Position numbers and translations under genes: made by a program. A model generated the notes under the pieces. The model was not told the DNA's origin, searched no databases, and saw nothing but the letters and a program-made list of their open reading frames with translations. From Alisma plantago-aquatica (lineage: Eukaryota; Streptophyta; Magnoliopsida; Alismatales; Alismataceae): a stretch of DNA of 64,000 nucleotides. Each line of letters starts with the position of its first letter. Position 1 is the stretch's first letter. The DNA lies in the NCBI GenBank assembly GCA_963693085.1, contig OY856409.1, forward strand, positions 1,617,289,711 through 1,617,353,710, given 5' to 3'. This document shows positions 35,350-46,448 of this stretch, piece by piece.

Positions 35350-35990
35350 ATGATCACTAGGGTCCTGAACCATGACCAAAATCTAGACCAATTACATATC
35401 TTCTAATCTTTTTGGGTCCTAGACTGTTAACTAAAATTGGACCAACCAAGTGATTTAAATTTCAAAAAACTTTAATGGTCTTGGATCATAACCTAATTGA
35501 ACCAAACTTATGATCATGTTTCAATCCTTTATGGGTCATGTACTAAGAGCTAAACTAGACCAATTCTAAACTCTTTTTCAAATCTAGGATCCTGGACTGC
35601 AATCCAAAAATAGACCAACTCAATCATACTTTTTTTCAATCTTCTAGGGCACTGGACTACAACCTAAAACTAGGCCAAATCTAAACCTCTTTTTTCCAAA
35701 TCTAGGATCTTGAAATACAACCTAAATTTGGACCAATTCTGAACTCTTTTTCAAATCCAGGGTCCTGAACTACGACCCAAAAATGGACCAACTCAATCAT
35801 ACTTTTCTTTCAATCTTCTAGGGTCCTGGATCATGACCTAAAACTAAAAAAACTTAAAGATTCATTTCCAATCTATTTGGGTCCTAGACAAAGACCTTAA
35901 ACTAGACCACGGACCTTGTCTAGAACATACTCCTCAACCCTCTTTTTACTTTTTCCAAATCTTTTCAGGGTCCCCACTCATGACCTATGA
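35350..35990 (+). repeat. ~60-bp tandem array in the 3' untranslated region of the Tat element
   Basis: About nine to ten units, each with AGGGTCCTGGA, then TATGACCTAAAACTAGACCA and a pyrimidine-rich tail (CTTTTTCAAATCT or CAATCTTCT). A larger alternating period is visible because every second tail is alike. Related units occur at 20480-20690. Tandem repeats beyond pol are a known property of Tat/Ogre elements and can seed satellites. Confidence 0.85.
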
Positions 35991-37025
35991 CTAGAATCTA
36001 GATTACCTTTTAGTGCAAACCTTTTGACAATCTTGGGTTGTGACAAAGGTTATCAATTTTTCTTTCACAAACACATTTTTTGACAATCCCATATCACGAA
36101 TAAAAAATGAACCAAATTGCCAAACCCACCTCATGACCAAGAGTTATGACTCAAACCTCCAATTTTCAAGATTGGGAACTAGAAAGTTGAAGACCATCGA
36201 TTCCCTAGAGGTTGGAAGATGAACTAGTAGGGGATCATGTCATTGAGACTAACTTTCACTGGATAACAGCCTAAACTTCAAATCTCAACCCAATCTCAGG
36301 TGTCTCAATCAAACAGATGGCTAGCTGATACAGTTAGTGGCCTGAAAGGTCACCTTAAAAATGAAAATCTTATCTAAAAATTAATTTCCAATATTAAAAG
36401 ACCGAAGCCATATATTATAATTAAAATCCTCATATTGTACCTTTTGAGAGATATAGTCCTAACTCTAATTGTCCCACTCAAATAGAAACTAAATATGCAT
36501 AGGAAGAAAGATGTTTACTCTTTTTCTAACAAGATCTATTTTTTAGATAGAGCATTCACCACTATTTCTCAATGATCATGGAATCTTGATCTTAATGTCT
36601 CATTTACAAGCCGCCACTACAATTGTTTTTCATATTCACCCTTTTCTCACTAAGTCATGAGTTAGTGGGAGAATTAGACATGCACTAGTTCAAGAAGTGA
36701 AGCGATGATAAGAGATAGTTTTGCGACTGATAAGCCCCTTAAGGCTCATTAAAACTGTAGGACATTGAATTGTTGGTCAGACATAGGAAACGGCCTAAGT
36801 GACAAGCTTCCCTTACTTAGGAGAAGTTATTTATTCCTAATTGTTTTCTCACTAATCCTACTTTAGAAGGAAAGGACATTACACTCACTATTCACCTTCA
36901 ACATTTCAAAACATCCTTGATAAGTGTAACCTTTTGTCTTTCCATAACCAAAAATGGGGGGTCAAATTTAGCTCAAGAATGTGATTATCACTCTTATCTT
37001 GAACCTTTCAATGAGAGGGACAAAC
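35990..37025 (+). other. Remaining 3' untranslated region of the Tat element
   Basis: AT-rich, non-coding. CAATGAGAGGGACAAA just before 37026 is the probable purine tract of the 3' LTR. Confidence 0.45.
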
Positions 37026-38390
37026 TCTTGACACCCTATTTTTACTCATTCGACAAAAATTCAAAATTTAATGAAAATTCTTAGGCTAATGATATAATTC
37101 ATACCACATCTTACCCAACTTCCACATAAATATTTTTCTACATTTTTCATATTTTTTTCGCACATCTTATCCATCCATTTTTACCCACTTTCACCCAGTT
37201 CAGGGCCCTCTGTAGAGAAACCTTATTTTAGACTAAAACTACAATTTATCCCCCAATTCTACTTTGAATAAGCTATTGTTCATGAATTTCCTAGTTGTAT
37301 TGTCTGGAATTAAATATTCCTTTTCTAAATGCCATTTTTAGAAAGATTCTAGAGATGATTCTGCCTTATCTTTCTATCTAATTTTCTCTATTTTTTGTGA
37401 GAATCTTCATGAAATTTCTTGGAGAATGGGAAACTACATTTTCCCACCTAGGTACACCAGGTGGATCAGAGCCATCCACCATGTGTCATATGGTGGATCA
37501 TCTCGATCTGCATGATCTCTATGTGAAGTATCAAGGTGATCAGCCAACTCTTCCAGAAGATTCTACCCGAAATCCTGAATCTTAAAATCCTCCTATAAAT
37601 AGACCCTCATACCCAACATATTATAGGCCCCTTTCATCTCTCTAGAAACTAAAGAAATGATTACATCCCTCTTGATTTTTTGTATTGCCTGCAATCAATG
37701 GTTCCTTCATCTGATGCCATCTATTTTGTAAGATATGCAGAATGATAAACTGCTCTAACTACTACACATAACTACTGTATTCTCTATATGAACTATAACT
37801 GCCGCATTTGACCTGATCTATTGCTCCATTTGATCTATTATATGCTATCACTACTCTACTGCTCTTATAGTTTGTCGTTTTTCACTATTTTTTGAAATAT
37901 TAGAGCTAGTTCTCTAAGTAAACATTGCTAGTCATGTTCTAGCATCCTATGCATAAACCCTAATCACCAATGATGGGTCTCTACGATGGGGGGTCCTGTG
38001 GTGATTAAGACCGCAACACCCCAAAAAACAGGACTTTCAGGGTGATGTTAGGAAAGATACGGATGTATCCAACCCTGAAAGACCACCCATAATAAAAATG
38101 GATTTTTATCGTGTTATTTTATGTTTTCTTTAATTATATTATCCCAAATTTCTCAATCTTTTGCAACAATTAATGACAATGATTGATACCCATTTACTGG
38201 TGAGATGGGGGAGCTAATCCTTACCCACTCATAACTAGACCGCCAGATTTGATCTCTAGTTTTACTCAATATTTCCTATTTTTCATCCAACATGAATAAT
38301 CACTCTGACTATAATGTGGCTTCAATAATTGATCTTTTTTCCTCATTTTTTGTGCAAAATGTGGTGGCGACTCCAAACATGTTTTTTGAC
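37026..38390 (+). repeat. Probable 3' LTR of the Tat/Ogre element (3' boundary approximate)
   Basis: Begins TCTTGACACCCTATTTTTAC, close to the TGTTGACACCCCATTTT start of many Tat/Ogre LTRs. CCTATAAATAGACCCTCATA at 37592 looks like its TATA box. GTGGTGGCGACTCC at about 38363-38377 recalls the TGGCGACTCC primer-site region that follows Tat LTRs, so the LTR should end near there. A reverse-strand relative lies at 39821-40455, which confirms that this is a repeated LTR. The end is not fixed, because no second LTR of the same copy is present. Confidence 0.65.
37594..37601 (+). promoter_or_regulatory. TATA box of the Tat LTR
   Basis: TATAAATA followed about 30 bases later by a pyrimidine-rich stretch (CCCCTTTCATCTCTCT). 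The box and following GGCCCCTTT are preserved in the reverse-strand relative near 39850-39885. Confidence 0.6.
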
Positions 38391-38900
38391 ATTTCACTAC
38401 TAAAATGCATGGAGTTCATTCCTAGAATATCTCTCTTTCCCCCCTTTGTAAGTTGGTTTGAAAATAGTCACATGGAAAATAGAAAAGGTGTTCAAAGTCA
38501 CCATCACATTATATGTGAAAAATGAAGAAAAATAAAATATGTTGTGAAAACATAATGGAAAGTTGATTTACTGTCTGAGTTAGATAAATAAAATCACAAA
38601 AGAGGTCTAGAACGAACAATCTTGTTACGAGTGAAGAAGGGTGAACATCTCGATGTTGCCCTATAAATCAATATTGAGCCATTTTTATGCGACTAGGACG
38701 AAGTGCAATTTTAGGCTAATTAAAATAGGAGAAATTGAAAATAAACCAGTGGTAACAAAAATATTTTTATTTATGAGAGGGCATTTAGGGCTACAAATGT
38801 TCACATCCTTCCTATCATTTCTCAAAATCCCTACTTTTAGGCAAGTTTGGATCCTAATCACCTCAGGTGATAAGCAGATGTGAGTCGTGAACAAGTTCTT
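38390..38900. other. Spacer between the two Tat LTR copies
   Basis: No gene seen. The first part may be the 5' untranslated region of a second Tat copy (CCAAACATG after the primer-like site); the rest is AT-rich. Confidence 0.3.
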
Positions 38901-39075
38901 ATCTTAAGAAATATGAACATTTAATGAATATAGAGAAATTTAATACAAAATAATAGAGAACTGAAAATAGTTAAGAACACGATTGGATTATTGCTTTTGC
39001 AGCTTAATGGTTTTAACAGAGCATGTGGTATCAGAAGAAAGATCTTCTAATAATGAATAATGTGAAAAGTAAAGA

Positions 39076-39083
39076 GAGTGGTA
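39076..39083. repeat. 8-bp target duplication GAGTGGTA (left)
   Basis: Identical to 39813-39820, on the other side of the inverted-repeat element; eight bases is the hAT duplication length. Confidence 0.92.
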
Positions 39084-39812
39084 TAGGGGTGTAAACGGTG
39101 TGGGTATGGTGCGGGTCTGGCCATACCCATACCCATACCCATCTAATTTAGCGGGTCCGGTTCCGGTTCTAGACCAACATAATATAAAACCTGGACCCAC
39201 ACCATACCCATACTCGCAATAATAGTGGGTATGCGGGTAAGTGTTTCTACAAAACATTATATTGTTTATGTAAGACAAATGACTATGTTATATATATTTA
39301 ACACAATAAGATATTGTTATCATATAGTATATTAACATGTAATAGTTATATTAGACAATGCTATATTCTATACAATAAAATTAATTGAGTAATTGTTTAG
39401 ATATTTGTAGTCATGATCATAATATTTAATTTATGTAGAAAGTAATGTAGATTAGTAGACATTTTGATTTTAAGTTTACATATGTTGTTCGTTATTGTAA
39501 CTAGAATAGTTAATTCTTAGTTATATGACTAGTCTCAACCTTAGAGTAGGATATAATCTCAATAAAATATTAATTAGACTAGTAAAGTATGATATATATA
39601 ACATATTATTTTAGTAGTTACTTATGTATAGCGGGTATACGGGTCTAGCGGGTCTGGGTCCAAGCATACCCATTATTGGACCCGCTTATATGCGGGTCCA
39701 AGGTTATACGGGTCCAAGGATATGCGGGTATAAAAAATTAGACCCATGACGGGTTTTTTAAGGGTCCGGATTTGTGGGTCCGCAGGTCTACCCGTACCCA
39801 TTTACAACCCTA
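39084..39812. mobile_element. hAT-type non-autonomous element, 729 bp
   Basis: Imperfect terminal inverted repeats TAGGGGTGTAAACGG (left) and TAGGGTTGTAAATGG (right, read inward), with exact 8-bp duplications outside. Subterminal regions are packed with ACCCAT/GCGGGTC motifs in both orientations, the usual transposase-binding layout of hAT elements. The middle is AT-rich and non-coding. It would have needed a hAT transposase from elsewhere. It lies inside the reverse-strand Tat LTR, so it is younger than that LTR. Confidence 0.9.
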
Positions 39813-39820
39813 GAGTGGTA
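39813..39820. repeat. 8-bp target duplication GAGTGGTA (right)
   Basis: Identical to 39076-39083. Confidence 0.92.
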
Positions 39821-42270
39821 TTTCGATCCTATGGCTTCGAGATGTTCCAAAGGGGCCCATAAAATAATTGATATATGTGTATTTATATGTAAATTTTGAG
39901 GTTTGGGATTTTGGACCTTCTGGAAGTGGCAGCAGATCACCTTGATGCACCACATGACATGACACGTGGAACTAGGCAATTTGACACATGGCACAAGGTG
40001 GATGGATCAGATCCGTCGGGTGTCCCAAGATGGATAAAACTCATTTCTCCATTTTTATGTAATTTCATGAATGTTTCAGAGGAAATAGTAAAAAATCAAT
40101 GAGAGATATAATTTAGTATTATCCCTCAAATTATAAACAAATTGAATATCTACGGGAAAAGGGATTTTTTTATTAAGGATAATTTGTATGGACAATTTAT
40201 ATAGAAAGTCTTATTAAAAGAAAAATTTAAGAGCAAATTGCACTTTGAATCTAAAAAGTGGTTTCTTCATAGAAAGTTATGAATTGGTACAAGTAGGTGA
40301 AATGAATAGAATAAATATGCAAAAAAATATGAAAAAAATGTGAAAAAAGATAAATATGGAAAATGTTTGAAATGTGGAATGGGCTTCACCATTTTCCAGA
40401 GAATTGACATTAATCATGAATTTCTATTATGTGAGAAAAAATGGGGGTGTTAACACCTCATATACATTCTTTTCTCAAACAATTTTTTAGTTTCCATATT
40501 ATTGCTCCACCCCACTATTACTTCTAAGTCTATGGAAAACTAAACTTAATTTGTTTCCTAAATGTCCCATGCATAGATTGTATTCATTGTCCAAAAGATC
40601 CTACTAATAATATGTCTGATTGGAGTTGTATTTGTATGATTTTCCTGAAGGGATACTGTATAAAACAACTAGAAGTTTCATATATAGTAATTTATATATC
40701 ATACATGGATCAAAATTAGGTTTTGAAAATGGTGAGTGGTTCTACCATAATAAGACCCATATATATGATATTAGAGAGGTACAATGAAACATGTATATTC
40801 AAACATATAAGGAGAAGTTAAATTATTTGAAATGTGACACATGGATGTGTTCGACAAGATCAATGTTATGGAACCAATTTATTTCATGTTATGTGAGATC
40901 CGTGTAAAGAGTTCCATAAAATACATAGAAAATCATGATGTAATTATATAACCGCCCATATGTAGCTACGTCTGTAGAGCTATATAGCCATCTGTATATG
41001 AATAAATATGGCAAGCATGCAAATAGATATCTACCAAACCTATGATGTATATAGATTCACACCATGGGAGAAAAATGTTGTAAATGCCATGTGACATTGG
41101 AAGTATGAAATAATGAACAATAGGATGTGTATCAAAGGGCATGTTGGATGATGTGGCATGTTCGTTGATGGACTTTTGGGCAAAAATGATAATATATAGT
41201 TACTTATACAACATTGTAATTGTACCCACGGATGTATGTCACAAACATATTTACAAAAAATCATACATAGTAATATACATAAGGTATCCAAGAGTTCAAC
41301 GTTGCAACATTAATGATATATAATTAACTATTACATTCAAGAATTATTAAGTGTTCTTTTTTTGTGTTAGGAGTTGTGAATGCTTTGCACTACTATTTTA
41401 AACTAGAGGTCTATGCAACATGCATACCCATCATGACCCTCCCGTGAAAAGGGCATATATGATACAAGTCTCCTCTACAACCAATACAATTAATCAAATT
41501 AAATTTTGTTAGCTTAAACAGCATGTCCATCTCGCTAAAACTAAAAATCTAACGTTAAATAAATGTTATTATTTGCAAATATGGATGTAGTTGTACATAT
41601 TATCAATTTATGCTTAATATTTTTGTCCATCATACAAGTTCAATAGAAAATAGTAGTTAGATAGTTATGTTTTCCCCATAGTAGAACACATAATTTGAGG
41701 TAATGTTTAATTGAGAACTATTGTACATGTTGTCCGCAATGATTTAGTTTAAAATTTTGACTTTTTGTAGGTGGTCTATTGTGATGGAGGAACAGAACAT
41801 TCACCTGTAAAAGATATTCTAATGTCAATTTGAAAGTACTTCGTAACTATATTACAATGATATATGAGTTTTAGTAACTTCTAATTAACTCATTTAATAG
41901 TATTCTCCATCAATTATATCATAACACTAAAAATACAAAAGTAAAAGTGTTCCATAATTTTTCATTAATTTAGATTTGTATAAAAAATATAAATATATAT
42001 ATTTACTTGCATTAATACTTCTTGCTACCTTTTATAACATGTTTCACAACTATTATATAACTATCTTATATTGATAAAAATAACAACTACATAAGTCCAT
42101 ATGTCTATATACCAATGTATTGGCACGATATGTTTCTTCGTAAGAAAATAGATCGACATCATATCACTAAAATTTACAACAAATATAATGATCACATCCA
42201 TCTACTAAAAAGTTAGATGATTGACTTTCGTTTATTTGTGATACATTAATTAGGTCCTACGACTATCCAT

Positions 42271-42420
42271 GAAGGATGCCAAGTTGATTAATCTCTCGAT
42301 TGGCAGACACACGAGGTTTGAATTCAAGTCTTAGTGCCAACATACCTAGAATATTATGTTTTCTAAAGTTATATGATGATACAATCCCTTTCCCTTCACT
42401 TATGTCAAGGTTCACTACGA
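42271..42420 (+). repeat. Possible tRNA-derived SINE head
   Basis: TGCCAAGTTGA at 42277-42287 resembles the internal A box (TRGCNNAGTNGG). GGTTTGAATTC at 42315-42325 resembles the B box (GGTTCGAANCC), about 28 bases on, as in tRNA-like SINE promoters. No cloverleaf can be completed and no flanking duplication was found, so it is only a candidate. Confidence 0.3.
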
Positions 42421-43634
42421 TTAAATATGATTGATAACTATCACTTTTGATATAGAACTTCTAGATCTATGAACCAAGTGAAAAGCCAATTATACGAGAA
42501 TAATAGTTGTTTAATCAGATGTTCATGCATTCATTGAGTAGGTTATTTTAAATGGTTTTTTTTCTTTTCCCATAGAAATAGATATAACATACATGATGTG
42601 TATATTATAACTTAGATCAAGACTATTGCTAAAATTTTCTATTATTTTATTGTAACATAGATCCATTTGTAAGTAATATATTGTTGTTTATTTATTATAA
42701 TAATGGGTCTTTTTTAATCATGTTTTCTTAATTAATTGATATGTGTTGCCTAACTAGATCATTTCCATACAAATATTTAGTGAAACTTTGTAATTTTAGA
42801 TTCGTATATATTTTGAACTCATACATTTTTTATGTTAGCATTTTCCCTTTTAAAAGATTTATAGTAGTTATTTGTCTGTGCTCTCAAAATTATTACTTCA
42901 TAGAACGTTACAACCAAGGCAAAAGTACATCTTGGTGAGAGTAGACTGATGTTGTTTGTTGTTTTCTCTTTTTGTGCCCTCATTCATTATTGACGCACCA
43001 CATATCTTTGAATCTTCCACTTGTCTAAAATTTGTATTCCTTTTTTATTCCAAATACATGTATCGCTTCTAAAATTTTCATAATATAACATTTTCAAATA
43101 CATTCCTGTAATTGGTACTTTGGATACAGTTGTGTAACTTTTTCTTGAATTTATATTTCATTTTGATGATTTGTCATTATAATGAGTTTAATTTACCCGA
43201 TGTAGTTCTGGTTACACATTAAATTTGGTTCCGTATTAGTACACATGCCCTGAACTAACCTACTTCATGATTGATAGACCCTTTTCAAATTACAAATTAA
43301 TATTTCATAAAATAAACTGACATTTAAGTTCTTTCACAATATCAAAAAGCAATAACATTTACGAGTTTTGTTATACTACTAATTTCTAAAAAGATGAATA
43401 TTAGTTCTGAAATACAAATAATTTTTGTTTCAATTTTGATTTAAGATGATTGTTAACTTTTTTGTAATTAAATAGTAGTGAAATCACCTTTAAATTAATT
43501 GCAAATATTAACAAGCAAAATATTAACAAGTTATAATTTAGTTGTATATTTTAACAAATGATTATGTATTTCAAGATTCATGCTTAACAATCATTTGCTA
43601 ATAAAATCCATAAGAAGTCATACCATCTTAATGT

Positions 43635-43654
43635 ACACGTGCCTGGGCACGTGT
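43635..43654. promoter_or_regulatory. Double G-box palindrome
   Basis: ACACGTGCC TG GGCACGTGT: nine-base arms with a two-base centre, holding two CACGTG cores, the site bound by plant bZIP and bHLH factors. It lies about 340 bases beyond the stop codon of the homeobox gene. A role is not shown. Confidence 0.5.
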
Positions 43655-43859
43655 GTTTACTCGTTCTATAAGAAGCTAAAAGATCATCTTATTATTCAAC
43701 TGACATGGATCTGATGTACATGGTAGATCATATAACAAATGCTACCTATACTATCATAAACTACTCTTATTCACATGAGAAAGAGAGAACAAAGAACAGC
43801 CTCTGTATGACAGTAGTTTCCTTATTCTATAATTTATTACATAATGACCCCCTCGAATA

Positions 43860-43865
43860 TTTATT
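43860..43865 (-). terminator. Candidate polyadenylation signal of the homeobox gene
   Basis: AATAAA on the minus strand, about 130 bases after the stop codon. A second AATAAA-like stretch follows near 43830-43835. Confidence 0.45.
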
Positions 43866-43995
43866 TCTAGAATTGGCTAAAGGTGGAAGCACTGCGACCA
43901 AGGACCTACACAGATGATGCAAGTGATTTTGCAGAGGTCTTGGAAGCAGCACCCCACCCCCATCCCTCCCTCCTCGCCAAATTCTTCTTATCTAT

Positions 43996-45079
43996 CTAAT
44001 AACGGCCCCTCTTCCAAGCCACTGGGCAACAATTATTGAACTCAACAGGCCTCACCGGCAATGTTCCTCCAAAGTTGACGGTGCCACCTCCCTCGTTGCC
44101 CGAGCAGCTCCGGTTCGGTACCTCGACGGCCGTCATGCGAGAAGCGGATGACGCGGCCGGCACATTTTGCTGTGGTCCCGCGGCCAGGTAGTTAGCCGTT
44201 GGCCTCGAGTTGGTACAGCTTACTATGGCTGACTTGAGCCCATAATTCTCCTTCTGGAGCTCGGTGATCTTCACCTTCAACAAGTTGGTCTCGGCTACAA
44301 GATTCGCAGTAAACTGCCTAAGAGTTGCCAGACAGTTTTCTGTCTGCTTGAGCTTGGTCCTGAGGTGGGGAAAAACGGAGGAGAAATGATGAGAAAATAA
44401 CGAAGAAGTAAAGGTTATATACTAGCCATCTCTGAAAAGGCAAACACGAGAGCCGTATAATGATGCTACCGCCTAATATTCGCGGACTTACCTGGCTCTG
44501 CGGTTCTGGAACCAGACTTCAACTTGTCGAGGCTGGAGATCCAGCCTCGCCGCCAGCTCCTGTTTCTGAGTCTGCGAAATCAAGAAGCGTGTTAGGTTTA
44601 TTACAAAAATCATGTATATCCACCCCACCAGCCGAGCTATGGTATAGTTTTTGACTTGATGATTACACAATAATAAATAATATTGGAACTAATAAAATGC
44701 GCGGGTGCATACGTACCGGGTTGAGGGTGGGGTGTCGACTGAAGGTACCCTCCAGTATAGCTGACTGCTCGATGGACAACCGGAGCTTCTTCTTAGCGGC
44801 CGACGACGAGGCGGCACCTCCACCTTGGTTAGTGCCGTCGTCGTCGTCGACGACATAGTCATCTCTGTCATACGAGAAATCAGGCTCATTCTCATCCTCC
44901 TGGCTCAGGTGCAGCATGGGGAAGGGCGAGGGGACCTTTGCCTCAGAGGCTTCAGGCTCCTTCCTCTTCTTCCCGCTCTCACCTGCGCCAGTAGGAGTGC
45001 TCAGACTTAATCCAAGGGTAAGGTTTGTATCTACGTAGGCTTGCCCCTCACCCATATAACGCGCTCGGGCTATTCCCAT
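43996..45079 (-). CDS. HD-Zip class II homeobox-leucine zipper transcription factor
   Basis: Three exons with GT-AG introns: 45079-44717, 44571-44492 and 44359-43996, giving 268 residues. The start is the first ATG after the TATA box; residue 9 is an alternative. Residues 20-27 hold an LTLGLSLS repression-type (EAR-like LxLxL) motif. Residues 30-95 are charged and Ser/Gly/Asp-rich. The homeodomain spans about 96-152 with WFQNRRARTKLKQTE. Leucines at 161, 168, 175, 182 and 189 form a perfect heptad zipper. RTKLKQTE, the LNP turn and introns after LNP and within RRAR mark class II, whose members bind CAATNATTG-type sites as dimers in the nucleus, mostly as repressors in shade and auxin responses. 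Odd points: the CPSCE redox motif is absent and the zipper is divergent. Confidence 0.88.
44492..44571 (-). other. Exon 2 of the HD-Zip gene (80 bp)
   Basis: Bounded by ...CGCAG at the acceptor and GTAAGTCC at the donor. It encodes homeodomain helices 2 and 3 from TQKQELA to RRAR; the last codon is split with exon 3. Introns are 145 bp (44572-44716) and 132 bp (44360-44491). Confidence 0.88.
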
Positions 45080-45191
45080 TGAGTGGTTCCCTAGCGGGCA
45101 GAAGTCCTATGAGTATATGTCACTATATCTGTTCCTATTCTACCTGGGTAAGGGAGATGTTTGCGCAGGTTACTCCGGTAGCGATACTACG

Positions 45192-45202
45192 CTATTTATA
45201 TA
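45192..45202 (-). promoter_or_regulatory. TATA box of the HD-Zip gene
   Basis: Minus-strand TATATAAATAG lies about 115 bases upstream of the start codon, allowing a leader of roughly 80-90 bases. I see no ATG in that leader. Confidence 0.6.
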
Positions 45203-45239
45203 CACAAGCAACACACGCACTAAATGGAGGACTTTGTTA

Positions 45240-46366
45240 ATTAGCTTGCGTACAGACAGAATTTAGATCGATGGACTATTGCCCCCGATGGGAAAAGGAC
45301 CCCAGACAGAGAGGACACCGTGGCGTGGTTGGTGTAATTACTTTGAAAGTCATATTGTTTTGCGTGGGGACTGGTATGGTGGTCATTTTGCAATTTTAGT
45401 AGCCATTTTGAGATCAAAATTGATATAATAAAATAAACATCAACAAACACTGCATGGCTTTGACTACCCATTACAACTTCTTGATGTGGGCAGTGGCCAT
45501 TAAATTTAGAGATATTCTACTTATTATGTATTGCGTGGCACTTAGTAATCAGTAGTATGTCCATAAACCTGAGAAAAATAATATACCAAAAAGTGGATGA
45601 GAATATTGGAAGTGGTTGCTTGAATTCTGTTAGAGCACCTACCCATACGTAAGTCCTTGGCCATAAAAATAAAATCCATTCTCCAATCCTTGCAAAGACT
45701 ATCCATCTTCCTCCAGATATTACGGGATAATTCATTCATAGCCATACCTATAACATAACAGTTCAAATTCCCACTCGAATGTTCTACCGGCCCGCACAAA
45801 CACAGGGTGTTATGATGACCCCTCAGGTGATACACATAAGTCTAGGTCATGTTTGAACCGACTTAGATAATAATACACTAAAATTAAGACATCTTACAAC
45901 ACTTGCGTAGATACATATTTGTAAATTGAGTTTTAAGAAATATATACCAAACAATACATGTGTAGGGTACAACTTACTACTTGTTATACCATATAAATCA
46001 AAAAATTATTTTGAGTTATGCATGTTTCAACATATCCAATATATTTATAAGGTATAATTAAAAGTTTATCTAATCATTTGTTTAATTTCTATAACTTATC
46101 ATATTAGAAATATATTTTATTTCGGTAAATGGTCCACAAATGTTTGGTTGAGATGATTTTCAAAGCACATTGAATGCATGTAATATATATCCCATTAATA
46201 AGGTTAGATTGTGTTTCTAATTATTGTAAACATATTAAATAAAAATACAATAGATATAAATTAAAATGTATTCTTGTATACTTTCTTTAGCCTTATTATT
46301 TTGTGATTAAACAAATTTTGGATTAAATGTGTTTCAAAAAGTTTGTATTTGAACATATATTGTGTG

Positions 46367-46370
<4 letters not shown>
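45240..46370. other. Upstream spacer of the HD-Zip gene
   Basis: Non-coding as far as I can tell. Overlapping minus-strand open stretches at 45517-45835 have no recognisable domain; a decayed transposon piece is possible. From about 45850 the sequence is AT-rich. Confidence 0.4.

Positions 46371-46443
<73 letters not shown>
46370..46443. repeat. (TA)n microsatellite, about 36 units
   Basis: An uninterrupted TA run of about 72 bases. Its length is likely variable between individuals and is hard to sequence accurately. Confidence 0.97.

Positions 46444-46448
<5 letters not shown>

Larger units (their letters stand above)
20000..38390 (+). mobile_element. Decayed Tat/Ogre-type Ty3/gypsy element with nested solo LTRs
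   Basis: Plus-strand remnants occur in Tat/Ogre order: repeat-rich 5' region, gag (21856-23340), protease near 24193, RT from 28682, RNase H to 30720, integrase from 33990, a 3' repeat array and a 3' LTR from 37026. Two solo LTRs interrupt it; at each site the flanking pol sequence carries the target duplication. All domains contain stops and lost catalytic residues, so it is old. The 5' LTR is not identifiable, perhaps deleted or replaced by the LINE region. Confidence 0.8.
38900..40455 (-). repeat. Reverse-strand Tat LTR relative, split by a hAT-type element
   Basis: Read on the minus strand from 40455 it begins TGTTAACACCCCCATTTTTT. It follows the plus-strand LTR through TCTTCATGAAATT-like and TCCATCCACC-like blocks to CTTCCAGAAG, ATAAATA and GGCCCCTTT. 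Similarity is clear between 39830 and 40100 and patchy beyond. The 39084-39812 element interrupts it; the lower-coordinate end is uncertain. Confidence 0.6.
40456..43859. other. AT-rich spacer downstream of the homeobox gene
   Basis: No coding region that I can support; open stretches are short and lack domains. Two small items are listed separately: a tRNA-like SINE candidate at 42271-42420 and a G-box palindrome at 43635. Confidence 0.5.

Noticed and set aside
38861..40460. CCTCA at both ends of the reverse Tat LTR as a target duplication
   Set aside because: The lower end does not coincide with a recognisable LTR terminus, so the five-base match could be chance.
42277..42325. Functional tRNA gene
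   Set aside because: Only A- and B-box-like motifs are present; no acceptor or anticodon stem can be formed. Kept only as a SINE candidate.
44825..45240. Plus-strand ORFs opposite the homeobox gene
   Set aside because: They are antisense shadows of exon 1 and its leader.
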